Assembly: GCA_029254215.1 (NCBI GenBank)
Contig: JAQWYA010000063.1
Location: 1 to 39,390, forward strand
Length of the DNA stretch: 39,390 nt
Source of the DNA: Pseudorhodobacter sp.
GTDB taxonomy: Bacteria; Pseudomonadota; Alphaproteobacteria; Rhodobacterales; Rhodobacteraceae
Direction: 5' to 3'
Below, in pieces: positions 23,509 to 31,526 of this stretch. The translations under genes and the position numbers were made by a program. Below the pieces are notes generated by a model. It was not told where the DNA came from and did not search any database. It saw nothing but the letters and a program-made list of their open reading frames with translations. Positions within the stretch are counted from its first letter, which is position 1. Every line of letters begins with the position of its first letter.

Positions 23509-24140
23509 GTAAGGCAGAACCTCAGAACTTCTGGTCCCGCCGCCGCGCCGCCGTTCAGGCCGAGGCCGAGGCGGACGTTGTTGCGCGCCAGAATGCCATT
23601 GAGGCTGCTGAGGCTGAGGCGCTTGCCGCCGAGCAGGCAGAAAAAACCGATGCCGAAATTCTTGAGGATCTGGGCCTTAAGGACCCGGACCTGATGCAAA
23701 TGGGCGATGACTTCTCGGCCTTCATGAGCCGTGCCGTGCCGGAGCATCTGCGCCGCCGGGCGCTGCGCAAGCTGTGGGTGTCGAACCCGGTTCTCGCCAA
23801 TCTGGATGGTCTTTGTGACCATAACGACGATTTCTCGGATGCGGCGACGGTCGTGCCGAACATGAAAACCGCCTATCAGGTGGGCAAAGGCATGATGAAA
23901 CATGTCATCGCCTTGGCCGAAGCCGCTGAGGCTGCCGAAGCCAAAGCCGCGAAAGCCATTGCCGAACCGGCAGAGGAAAGCGCCGCTGTTGACGCGCCCG
24001 AGGCTGAGGCTTTGCAACCTGATCCCGCTTTGACCGCGCCTGAAACACCCCAAGACGACACCGTGGCCGATGCCGACGCGCTGCCGGAGGAAGAGCCGCA
24101 AGCCCTTCCGCGCCGGATGCGTTTTGCTTTTGCCAGTTAA
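23505..24140 (+). CDS. DUF3306 protein of the FDH operon
   Basis: 211 residues. The N-terminal NFWSRRRAAVQAE is the start typical of DUF3306. A long Ala/Glu-rich helical stretch (about residues 15-50) follows, then a conserved core with HLRRRALRKLWVSNPVLANLDGL (about 83-105), cited only as position and first residues HLRRRALRKLW. The acidic, Ala/Glu/Pro-rich tail (about 140-205) is probably disordered. No metal motif is seen. It overlaps the DUF3305 gene and precedes the TorD-like chaperone by 9 bases. Confidence 0.8.
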   Translation: MSKAEPQNFWSRRRAAVQAEAEADVVARQNAIEAAEAEALAAEQAEKTDAEILEDLGLKDPDLMQMGDDFSAFMSRAVPEHLRRRALRKLWVSNPVLANLDGLCDHNDDFSDAATVVPNMKTAYQVGKGMMKHVIALAEAAEAAEAKAAKAIAEPAEESAAVDAPEAEALQPDPALTAPETPQDDTVADADALPEEEPQALPRRMRFAFAS

Positions 24141-24149
24141 GGACCCCGA

Positions 24150-24761
24150 ATGACCCAGACCGCTGCCCAGACTGTGATCGAGGATGAAGACAAGCTTCGC
24201 GCTGATCTTTACGACTTTTTGGCAGCCCTGCTGGCGGGCCCGCCAAATCGGGCGCTGCTGGATCGCTGCGCAAAGCTGAGCGGCGATGAGACGCCCTTGG
24301 GCAAGGGCATCATGACGCTGTCCAAACTGGCCAAGGCGGCCACGCCCGGTTCGGTGGAGCGGGAGTTCAACAACCTGTTCATCGGTCTCGCTCGCGGTGA
24401 ATTGCTACCCTATGCCAGCTATTACATGACCGGGTTTCTCAACGAAAAGCCGCTGGCGCAGCTGCGGGCGGATATGGCCGCCTCTATGATCACCCGCGGC
24501 CCTAATGTCTATGAACCCGAAGACAACATCGCCTCCTTGATGGAGATGATGGCCGGGCTGATTGATGGCCGCTTTGGCGCACCTGCATCGCTGAGCCGCC
24601 AGAAAGAGTTCTTCAATCGCCATGTCGCCCCATGGGCCGGGCATTTCTTTACCGATCTGGAGGGGGCCAAAGGGTCGGTTTTCTATGCGCCGGTGGGCGC
24701 GATCGGCAAGCAGTTCATGGGGATTGAGCGGGAGGCGTTCCGCCTCTCGGGGCAAGCCTGA
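24150..24761 (+). CDS. TorD-family chaperone for formate dehydrogenase
   Basis: A 203-residue all-helical protein of the TorD/DmsD family. The family mark is around EREFNNLFIGLARGELLPYASYY (residues about 70-92; key residues E, F, N, L, F and P, Y, S, Y). Such chaperones bind the Tat signal and the molybdopterin apo-enzyme until the cofactor is loaded. The client here is surely the FDH alpha subunit two genes downstream, which has an RRSFL Tat signal. Confidence 0.87.
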   Translation: MTQTAAQTVIEDEDKLRADLYDFLAALLAGPPNRALLDRCAKLSGDETPLGKGIMTLSKLAKAATPGSVEREFNNLFIGLARGELLPYASYYMTGFLNEKPLAQLRADMAASMITRGPNVYEPEDNIASLMEMMAGLIDGRFGAPASLSRQKEFFNRHVAPWAGHFFTDLEGAKGSVFYAPVGAIGKQFMGIEREAFRLSGQA

Positions 24762-24833
24762 CCAAAAGCGCAGGCTCTGCGCCAAGACCACGCGCCGCAA
24801 GGCACCAAAACGATAAAGGAGAGGGACCAGAAA

Positions 24834-25025
24834 ATGGCAAACACACCTGAAAAGACCGATAAGGGGCGCCGCGACTTCCTGAAGCTCGCCACAGCGACGG
24901 CACCGGCCGCAGTGGCTGCCGCCGCTCTTGGCACCTCGGCCGGAGAGGCAGAGGCAGCCCCCGCCAAGCCGGGCCTGCAGGATACAGACCACACCCGCGC
25001 TTATTTCGCTTCGGCCCGTTTCTAA
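24834..25025 (+). CDS. Small Tat-signal protein of the formate dehydrogenase region
   Basis: 63 residues with a twin-arginine signal GRRDFLKLATATAPAAVAAAA at about 11-30 (key RRDFLK). Its short mature part ends DTDHTRAYFASARF. This is the formate dehydrogenase region Tat target family, a peptide found just upstream of FDH alpha in many bacteria. Its role is unknown; a small structural subunit or export helper are options. AAAGGAGAGGG precedes the ATG. Confidence 0.88.
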   Translation: MANTPEKTDKGRRDFLKLATATAPAAVAAAALGTSAGEAEAAPAKPGLQDTDHTRAYFASARF

Positions 25026-25102
25026 GGGTCAGGCATCTGGGCCGGTTGCGGCCTTCGCGTTTTCCAGTTGGGCCTGTGAAGGCCGCCTAAAGGGAGAGAG
25101 AC

Positions 25103-28021
25103 ATGTTAAGAAAAAAGACAAGCGGCGTCGCCCGCACGGGGCATCGGAGCCCGATGCTTTCGGCAGTCGCCGAGAAAACCGTTGATCGCCGCAGTTTCCT
25201 GCGCGGGTCCGGTTTGGCTATCGGTGGTCTGGCGGCTTTGGGCGTCACCGGCGGGACCGTTCGCAAGGCCGAAGCGCAGGCCGCGATGGGCCGCGCGATT
25301 GAAACGGTGAAATCCGTCTGCACGCACTGCTCGGTCGGCTGTACGGTCGTGGCCGAGGTGGATAATGGCGTCTGGATCGGCCAGGAGCCGGGCTTTGACA
25401 GCCCGTTCAACTTGGGCGGCTACTGCGCCAAAGGCGCTGCCGTGCGTGAACACGCCCATGGCGAGCGTCGTCTGAAGTACCCGATGAAGAAAGAAGGCGG
25501 GGAATGGAAGCGCATTTCCTGGGATCAGGCGATAAACGAGATCGGCGACAAGATGCTGGAAGTGCGCGCTGAAAGCGGTGCAGACAGCGTCTACTGGCTC
25601 GGTTCGGCCAAGCATAACAACGAGCAGGCCTATCTGTTCCGCAAATTCGCGGCGTATTGGGGGACGAACAACGTCGACCACCAGGCGCGGATCTGTCACT
25701 CCACCACTGTGTCGGGCGTGGCGAACACATGGGGCTACGGCGCCATGACCAACAGCTACAACGACATCCACAAATCCAAGGCGATCTTCCTGATCGGCGG
25801 CAACCCGGCAGAGGCGCACCCTGTTTCGCTTCTCCACCTGCTGAAGGCCAAGGAAGAAAACAACGCACCGCTGATCGTGGCTGACCCGCGCTTCACACGC
25901 ACCGCCGCCCATGCCGATGAATACATGCGTATTCGTCCCGGCTCGGACGTTGCCGTGATCTGGGGAATCCTGTGGCACATCTTCGAGAATGAATGGGAAG
26001 ACAAGGAATTCATCCGCACCCGCGTCTGGGGCATGGATCAGATCCGCGCAGAAGTGAAGAAATGGACCCCTGCGGAAGTCGAGCGCGTCACCGGCGTTCC
26101 CGGCAGCCAGATGGAGCGGGTCGCCCGCACGCTGGCCAACAACCGTCCCGGCACCCTGATCTGGTGCATGGGCGGCACGCAGCACACCAACGGCAATAAC
26201 AACACCCGCGCTTACTGCGTGCTTCAGCTTGCGCTGGGGAACATGGGTGTGGCTGGTGGCGGCACCAACATCTTCCGCGGCCATGACAACGTGCAGGGCG
26301 CAACCGACCTTGGCGTTCTGAGCCATGACCTTCCGGGCTACTACGGTCTTGCACCGGGCGCTTGGGGGCATTGGGCGAAAGTCTGGGGCGAAGACCTCGA
26401 CTGGCTCAAGTCTCAGTTCACGACGCTGGTGGGTGCAGATGGTCAGCCGGTTCTGGATAGCAACGGCAACCCGCGCAGCCTGATGAACGAAAACGGCATC
26501 CCGGTGTCGCGCTGGATCGACGGTGTTCTGGAAGACAAGGACAACATCGACCAGAATGACAACATCAAGGTCATGGTGATGTGGGGCCACGCGCCCAACT
26601 CGCAGACCCGGATGACCGAGATGAAAACGGCGATGGAAAAGCTCGACACGCTGGTCGTGGTCGATCCCTTCCCGACCGTGTCTGCGGTGCTGCATGACCG
26701 GACCGATGGCGTCTACCTGCTGCCGGCCTCGACCCAGTTCGAGACCCGTGGCTCGGTAACTGCGTCCAACCGCTCGCTGCAGTGGCGCGACCAGATCATG
26801 GCACCGCTGTTCGAAAGCCTGCCCGATCACGTCATCATCGCGAAATTTGCGAACAAGTTCGGCTTCGCCGATCGTCTGTTCCGCAACATCGAGATGGAAG
26901 ACGCTGAGACGCCGAATATCGAAAGCATCACCCGCGAGTTCAACCGCGGCATGTGGACGGTGGGTTACACCGGCCAAAGCCCGGAGCGGATCAAGCTGCA
27001 CATGGCCAACCAGCACACCTTCGACAAGACGACGTTGCAGGCTGTTGGCGGTCCGGCGGATGGCGACTATTACGGTCTGCCGTGGCCGTGCTGGGGCACG
27101 CCCGAGATGAACCATCCCGGCACGCCGAACCTTTACGACATGTCAATGCCGGTCTCCAAAGGCGGTCTGACCTTCCGCGCTCGTTTCGGCGTGGAACGGG
27201 ACGGCCAGAACCTGCTTGCAGAGGGCGTCTACTCGGCGAATTCGGAAATCCAGGACGGCTATCCGGAATTCACCATGCAGATGCTGATGGATCTGGGTTG
27301 GGACAAGGATCTGACGGCAGAAGAACTGGTTGAGGTTGAGCGCGCAGGCGGGCCGAAAGCCAACTGGAAAACCGACCTTTCGGGCGGTATCCAGCGCGTC
27401 GCGATCAAGCATGAATGTGCGCCCTTCGGCAACGCCAAGGCCCGCACCGTGGTCTGGACCTTCCCGGATCCGGTTCCGCTGCACCGCGAGCCGCTTTACA
27501 CCAACCGTCGTGACCTCGTGGCCGATTACCCGACCTATGAGGACCGCAAGTTCTACCGTCTGCCGACACTTTATGCGTCGATCCAGGCGAAGGACTTCTC
27601 CAAGGATTATCCGATCATCCTGACCTCCGGTCGTCTGGTCGAATATGAAGGCGGCGGCGATGAGACCCGTTCGAACCCCTGGCTGGCGGAACTCCAACAA
27701 GACATGTTCGTGGAGATCAACCCGCGCGACGCCAACAACCTTGGGGTCCGTGACAAGCAGCAGGTCTGGGTCGAAGGCCCGGAAGGCGGCAAGGTCAAGG
27801 TCATGGCAATGGTGACCGAACGGGTGGGTGAGGGCGTGGCCTTCATGCCGTTCCACTTCGGCGGCCATTATCAGGGCGAGGACCAGCGGTCCAAATATCC
27901 GGAAGGCGCCGATCCTGTCGTCTTGGGGGAAAGCACCAACACAGCCCAGACTTACGGCTATGACTCGGTGACCCAGATGCAGGAAACCAAGGCCACCCTT
28001 TGCAAAATCTCTGCAGCCTAA
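25103..28021 (+). CDS. fdhA: Formate dehydrogenase alpha subunit (Cys type, periplasmic)
   Basis: A 972-residue DMSO reductase-family enzyme. A Tat signal with RRSFL (29-33) targets it to the periplasm. The N-terminal 4Fe-4S ligands are Cys73, Cys76, Cys80 and Cys108. The catalytic residue is Cys198 followed by His199 (ARICHSTTVSG), so it is a cysteine and not a selenocysteine enzyme. It binds a bis-pterin guanine dinucleotide with Mo or W and oxidises formate to CO2. With the beta and gamma subunits electrons go to quinone, as in FDH3 of Methylobacterium and the Campylobacter enzyme. The nearby tupBCA makes tungsten possible. Length and motifs are complete. Confidence 0.95.
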   Translation: MLRKKTSGVARTGHRSPMLSAVAEKTVDRRSFLRGSGLAIGGLAALGVTGGTVRKAEAQAAMGRAIETVKSVCTHCSVGCTVVAEVDNGVWIGQEPGFDSPFNLGGYCAKGAAVREHAHGERRLKYPMKKEGGEWKRISWDQAINEIGDKMLEVRAESGADSVYWLGSAKHNNEQAYLFRKFAAYWGTNNVDHQARICHSTTVSGVANTWGYGAMTNSYNDIHKSKAIFLIGGNPAEAHPVSLLHLLKAKEENNAPLIVADPRFTRTAAHADEYMRIRPGSDVAVIWGILWHIFENEWEDKEFIRTRVWGMDQIRAEVKKWTPAEVERVTGVPGSQMERVARTLANNRPGTLIWCMGGTQHTNGNNNTRAYCVLQLALGNMGVAGGGTNIFRGHDNVQGATDLGVLSHDLPGYYGLAPGAWGHWAKVWGEDLDWLKSQFTTLVGADGQPVLDSNGNPRSLMNENGIPVSRWIDGVLEDKDNIDQNDNIKVMVMWGHAPNSQTRMTEMKTAMEKLDTLVVVDPFPTVSAVLHDRTDGVYLLPASTQFETRGSVTASNRSLQWRDQIMAPLFESLPDHVIIAKFANKFGFADRLFRNIEMEDAETPNIESITREFNRGMWTVGYTGQSPERIKLHMANQHTFDKTTLQAVGGPADGDYYGLPWPCWGTPEMNHPGTPNLYDMSMPVSKGGLTFRARFGVERDGQNLLAEGVYSANSEIQDGYPEFTMQMLMDLGWDKDLTAEELVEVERAGGPKANWKTDLSGGIQRVAIKHECAPFGNAKARTVVWTFPDPVPLHREPLYTNRRDLVADYPTYEDRKFYRLPTLYASIQAKDFSKDYPIILTSGRLVEYEGGGDETRSNPWLAELQQDMFVEINPRDANNLGVRDKQQVWVEGPEGGKVKVMAMVTERVGEGVAFMPFHFGGHYQGEDQRSKYPEGADPVVLGESTNTAQTYGYDSVTQMQETKATLCKISAA

Positions 28022-28033
28022 GGAGAAGACATC

Positions 28034-28633
28034 ATGGCAAGAGCTAAATTTCTGTGTGATGCCGAACGCTGCATCGAATGCAATGCCTGCGTTACGGCCT
28101 GTAAAAACGAACACGAAGTTCCGTGGGGCATCAACCGCCGCCGGGTCGTGACGATCAATGACGGCAAGCCGGGCGAGCGCTCGATCTCGGTGGCTTGTAT
28201 GCATTGCTCGGACGCGCCCTGTATGGCGGTCTGCCCGACCGATTGCTTCTATCAGACGGCGGATGGCATTGTTCTGCACTCCAAGGATCTGTGCATCGGT
28301 TGCGGCTATTGCTTCTACGCATGCCCCTTCGGTGCGCCGCAATACCCGCAGGCTGGTAACTTCGGCTCGCGCGGCAAGATGGACAAATGCACCTTCTGCG
28401 CCGGTGGCCCGGAAGATGACAACTCCACCGCCGAGTTCTCCAAATATGGCCGCAACCGGATTGCAGAAGGCAAATTGCCGATCTGCGCCGAGATGTGCTC
28501 CACCAAGGCGCTCCTGGCAGGGGACGGGGATGTTGTCTCCTCCATCTACCGCGAGCGTGTGGTGGCCCGTGGCTTCGGCTCCGGCGCCTGGGGCTGGGGC
28601 ACTGCCTATGAGCAAAAGGCAGGCTCGCTCTGA
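28034..28633 (+). CDS. fdh3B: Formate dehydrogenase FDH3 beta subunit, four 4Fe-4S clusters
   Basis: A 199-residue iron-sulfur subunit. Cysteine groups CIECNACVTACK (about 14-25), CMHCSDAPCMAVCP (about 56-69), CIGCGYCFYACP (about 89-100) and later CTFC with CAEMC form the ligands of four clusters, as in the DmsB/FdnH group. It has no signal of its own and is probably exported with the alpha subunit. No C-terminal membrane helix is seen, unlike FdnH. It lies 12 bases after alpha. Two hairpins follow its stop, the second a strong terminator. Confidence 0.93.
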   Translation: MARAKFLCDAERCIECNACVTACKNEHEVPWGINRRRVVTINDGKPGERSISVACMHCSDAPCMAVCPTDCFYQTADGIVLHSKDLCIGCGYCFYACPFGAPQYPQAGNFGSRGKMDKCTFCAGGPEDDNSTAEFSKYGRNRIAEGKLPICAEMCSTKALLAGDGDVVSSIYRERVVARGFGSGAWGWGTAYEQKAGSL

Positions 28634-28640
28634 TCTGGTC

Positions 28641-28656
28641 GGGCCGTTCGCGGCCC
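28641..28656 (+). other. Small TTCG-loop hairpin after fdh3B
   Basis: GGGCCG-TTCG-CGGCCC, 6-bp stem, 8 bases past the beta stop. No T tract. It may protect the 3' end of the alpha-beta message after termination at the next hairpin. Confidence 0.45.
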
Positions 28657-28676
28657 AACCGTTTCGCTAAGGCCTT

Positions 28677-28713
28677 GCCCGCGACGCCAGACTGGTGTCG
28701 CGGGCGGGTTTTT
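28677..28713 (+). terminator. Intra-operon terminator between FDH beta and gamma
   Basis: GCCCGCGAC (28677-28685) pairs with GTCGCGGGC (28697-28705), extended by CCA/TGG inside to a 13-bp stem with a 3-base loop, then GGG and five T. It is as strong as any terminator in the window, yet it stands inside the fdh gene row. Confidence 0.75.
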
Positions 28714-28743
28714 CGGTATTTTTCTCAATCGGATGTGGTGGCG

Positions 28744-29949
28744 ATGACCCCAAGAACCTTTCTTTCCCTGATCGCGATGCTGGCCTTGATGGCCGTTCCG
28801 CTATCTCCGGCCACCGCGCAGGATGCGCCTGTGATTGACCGCTCCGCCACCGGGGGGGCGACCACGCTTGAGGATATCCTTCTGCGCCAGCAGGGGATCA
28901 AAGTTGACAATACCTATCGCCGCGACGCGACGGGCAACCCCGAACTGGCGGCTCCGATCCAAGACCAGTTGGGAACGCTGGGCGGTGTTTCCCAATCCGA
29001 GGATTGGCAGGCTCTTCGCTATAATACCGCCGATGTTACGGTGTCATCGCGCGTTCCTGCCGCAGAGGTCATCATGCAAGACAGCGGCATGGCTTGGCAG
29101 AAATTCCGCTCCGGCCCGCTGCTGACCTATGGTGGGTGGCTTCTGGCGGGGATGCTGGGGCTTTTGGTGCTGTTCTATCTGGTGCGCGGCCGCATCCGGA
29201 TTGACGGCGAGCTTTCGGGCCGCAAGATCCTGCGCTTTCCCGCGGTTGAGCGGTTTGCCCATTGGCTGCTGGCGGGGTCCTTCGTGGTGCTTGGCATCAC
29301 TGGCCTTATCCAGCTTTTTGGCCGCTACTTCATCATCCCGCTGATCGGGCATGAAACCTATGCTCCCGTCGCGATTGCGGGGAAATGGGTTCATAACAAT
29401 GTGTCCTGGGCCTTTATGGTCGGGCTGGTTCTGGTCACGGTTTTCTGGATCGCGCATAACATTCCCAACAAGCACGACCTGAAATGGTTGGCCGTTGGGG
29501 GTGGTTTGTTCTCCAAGGGCGTGCACCCGCCCGCGAAAAAGTTCAACGCGGGCCAGAAGTTGATCTTCTGGGCGGTGATCGTTCTGGGCTTCTCGATCTC
29601 GGCCTCTGGCTTGTCGCTGCTGTTCCCGTTTGAACTGCCGATGTTCGCGGTGACCTTCGAGAAACTGAACGCGCTTGGCCTGCCGCAACTGATCGGGCTT
29701 GGTGAATTGCCCACCACGCTGGCCCCGCACGCAGAAATGCAGCTTGCCCAGCTATGGCATGCGATCGTTGCCTTCTTGTTCATTGCCATTATCTTTGCCC
29801 ATATCTATCTGGGCTCGGTGGGGATGCAGGGGGCCTTCGATGCGATGGGCTCCGGCGAGGTTGACGAACAATGGGCCAAGGAACACCATGGTCTTTGGTT
29901 GGCCGAAGTGAAGGCAAAATCCGCCAAGTCCGCAACCCCCGCCGAATGA
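28744..29949 (+). CDS. Formate dehydrogenase gamma subunit, cytochrome b
   Basis: About 401 residues from the ATG at 28744. A cleavable signal (about 1-26, cut near ATAQ) precedes a periplasmic part of about 100 residues, then a hydrophobic segment (about 118-137), and a cytochrome b561-type core of four membrane helices with haem-ligand histidines, for example in ERFAHWLLAG and in LWHAIVAFLF near the end. It passes formate electrons to quinone. A TTG 69 bases upstream could extend it, but it lies inside the terminator stem. Separated from beta by that terminator, so its expression may be tuned independently. Confidence 0.92.
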   Translation: MTPRTFLSLIAMLALMAVPLSPATAQDAPVIDRSATGGATTLEDILLRQQGIKVDNTYRRDATGNPELAAPIQDQLGTLGGVSQSEDWQALRYNTADVTVSSRVPAAEVIMQDSGMAWQKFRSGPLLTYGGWLLAGMLGLLVLFYLVRGRIRIDGELSGRKILRFPAVERFAHWLLAGSFVVLGITGLIQLFGRYFIIPLIGHETYAPVAIAGKWVHNNVSWAFMVGLVLVTVFWIAHNIPNKHDLKWLAVGGGLFSKGVHPPAKKFNAGQKLIFWAVIVLGFSISASGLSLLFPFELPMFAVTFEKLNALGLPQLIGLGELPTTLAPHAEMQLAQLWHAIVAFLFIAIIFAHIYLGSVGMQGAFDAMGSGEVDEQWAKEHHGLWLAEVKAKSAKSATPAE

Positions 29950-30007
29950 GGCAAAGCGCCCGGACGCATGAGTGCCGGGCCGCTGAAACAATGAAGGAAT
30001 GACGCCA

Positions 30008-30133
30008 ATGAAAAGCATGTGGTTGGCTTTTCTGACTATCGCGCTGGTCGCCGTGCTGGCGGATGTCGGCTTGGACTATGCTGGATTCTCGTCTCAGGAT
30101 GTCACCTCAAGCCCCTCTGTCCGGTTGGACTGA
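30008..30133 (+). CDS. 41-residue membrane peptide after FDH gamma
   Basis: A short reading frame with AAGGA about 10 bases before the ATG. It codes for one membrane helix (KSMWLAFLTIALVAVLADVG, residues 2-21) followed by a polar tail GFSSQDVTSSPSVRLD. The codon use is like that of its neighbours, and the spacing (58 bases after the gamma stop) fits an operon end. It overlaps the earliest possible start of the regulator gene in another frame. It is probably a small subunit or accessory of the membrane FDH. I recall similar tails (GFSS...VRL) after FDH genes in relatives, which is not proof. Confidence 0.6.
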   Translation: MKSMWLAFLTIALVAVLADVGLDYAGFSSQDVTSSPSVRLD

Positions 30134-30155
30134 GGCGGAGGAGCCTCTGGAACGG

Positions 30156-31526
30156 ATGACCGCAGCGCAAGAGACCGGGACCCCCGGCAATCGGCCCGAA
30201 GAAACGAGCGATATCGACCGTATTCTGGGCAATGTGTCGATCCTTGTGGTGGATGACGAGCCGGGGATGCGCAACTTCTTGATGCGCACCCTTGGCCCGC
30301 GCTGCAAACGGATCGAAGAGGCGGCCAGCGCAGAGGCCGCCTCTCGGCTTCTGGACAGCCATCATTTCGATCTGGTGCTGCTCGACAATGTGATGCCGGG
30401 GCAATCGGGGCTGGACTGGCTTTCCGAACAGCGCCGCGTTGGGTTTTTTGCCGATGTGATCTTGATGACGGCCTATGCTGATCTGGACACAGCGATCCAT
30501 GCGCTGCGCGTTGGCGCGTCGGATTTCATCCTCAAGCCCTTCCGCTCCAACCAGATGTTGAACGCGGTCAGCCGTTGCATGGATCAACGCTATTTGCGGC
30601 GTGAGAATTTCTTGCTAAAATATGAACTGCGGGCCGACAGTCTGGGCGCGCGCGGGCGGTTGATCGGCAATTCTCCGGGGATCGTCTCGCTGCGCCGCCT
30701 TTTGGAGAAAGTCGCCCCGACACCCGCGACGGTGCTGTTTACCGGCGAAAGCGGAACCGGCAAGGAAATCGCCGCGCGTACGCTCCATGCGATGTCGGAC
30801 CGTGCCGATAAGCCCTTTGTGCCGATCAATTGTGCGTCGATCTCGCCGGATCGGATGGCGGGGGAGCTTTTTGGCGATCTGGCGTCGGAACGGGACGGGC
30901 TTTTGCTGCATGCCTCGGGGGGGACGCTGTTTCTCGACGAGGTGGGAGAGTTGCCGCTGCCCGTGCAGGCGACCCTTCTGCGCGTGATCGAAGAAAACCG
31001 CATTCGCCCCGCCGGGGCAGAGCGTGAGATCCCGCTAAACCTGCGCTTTGTCTTTGCCACCAATGCGGATCTGAAAACCGCTGTGGCGCGGGGCACGTTC
31101 CGCACGGATCTTTACCACCGGATCAACGTGGTTTCCGCGCATATGCCCCTGCTGAAAGAGCGTGTCGGCGATATTCAGGAACTGGCCGAGTTGTTCATGG
31201 GCAAGTTCGCCCGCCAGCTTGGTGTGCCCGCGCTGCCGATTTCAGAGGCGGTTTTGCTTAATCTGGCGCGCTATGACTGGCCCGGAAATGTGCGGGAGTT
31301 GCGCAATCTGATCGAACGCTCCCTGATCCTTGGGGATTTCCCGCCCGAGTTTGCGGGCCAGCCAGACAGTGACCCGGAGGAAGCGGCCGAATCCCTTTAT
31401 GCGATGGAGCGGCGGCACATTTTGGCCGTGCTGGAGGCGTGTGCGGGAAACCGGGCGGAGGCTGCGCGCAGGCTTGGCGTGTCGCGCAAGACCATCGACC
31501 GCAAATGTGCCGCGTGGAATGACTGA
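30156..31526 (+). CDS. NtrC-family response regulator lacking the GAFTGA loop
   Basis: 456 residues from the ATG at 30156; in-frame ATGs at 30063 and 30099 are possible but overlap the small peptide gene. A receiver domain with VVDDEPGM and phospho-acceptor Asp77 (LLDNVMPG) is joined to an AAA+ domain with Walker A GESGTGKE and Walker B TLFLDEVGEL, and a Fis-type helix-turn-helix (AEAARRLGVSRKTIDRK) at the end. Between GELFG and the Walker B segment the usual KGAFTGA loop is missing (GELFGDLASERDGLL), so contact with sigma-54 is not expected; NtrC and HupR of Rhodobacter are known relatives of that sort. Partner of the downstream kinase and possible regulator of the fdh genes. Confidence 0.87.
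   Translation: MTAAQETGTPGNRPEETSDIDRILGNVSILVVDDEPGMRNFLMRTLGPRCKRIEEAASAEAASRLLDSHHFDLVLLDNVMPGQSGLDWLSEQRRVGFFADVILMTAYADLDTAIHALRVGASDFILKPFRSNQMLNAVSRCMDQRYLRRENFLLKYELRADSLGARGRLIGNSPGIVSLRRLLEKVAPTPATVLFTGESGTGKEIAARTLHAMSDRADKPFVPINCASISPDRMAGELFGDLASERDGLLLHASGGTLFLDEVGELPLPVQATLLRVIEENRIRPAGAEREIPLNLRFVFATNADLKTAVARGTFRTDLYHRINVVSAHMPLLKERVGDIQELAELFMGKFARQLGVPALPISEAVLLNLARYDWPGNVRELRNLIERSLILGDFPPEFAGQPDSDPEEAAESLYAMERRHILAVLEACAGNRAEAARRLGVSRKTIDRKCAAWND

Noticed and set aside
25106-28615. Very long open frames on the minus strand opposite the fdh genes (490 and 669 codons)
   Set aside because: They lie fully opposite clear FDH subunits, have Arg/His/Gly-rich translations without known motifs, and arise from GC-rich third positions.
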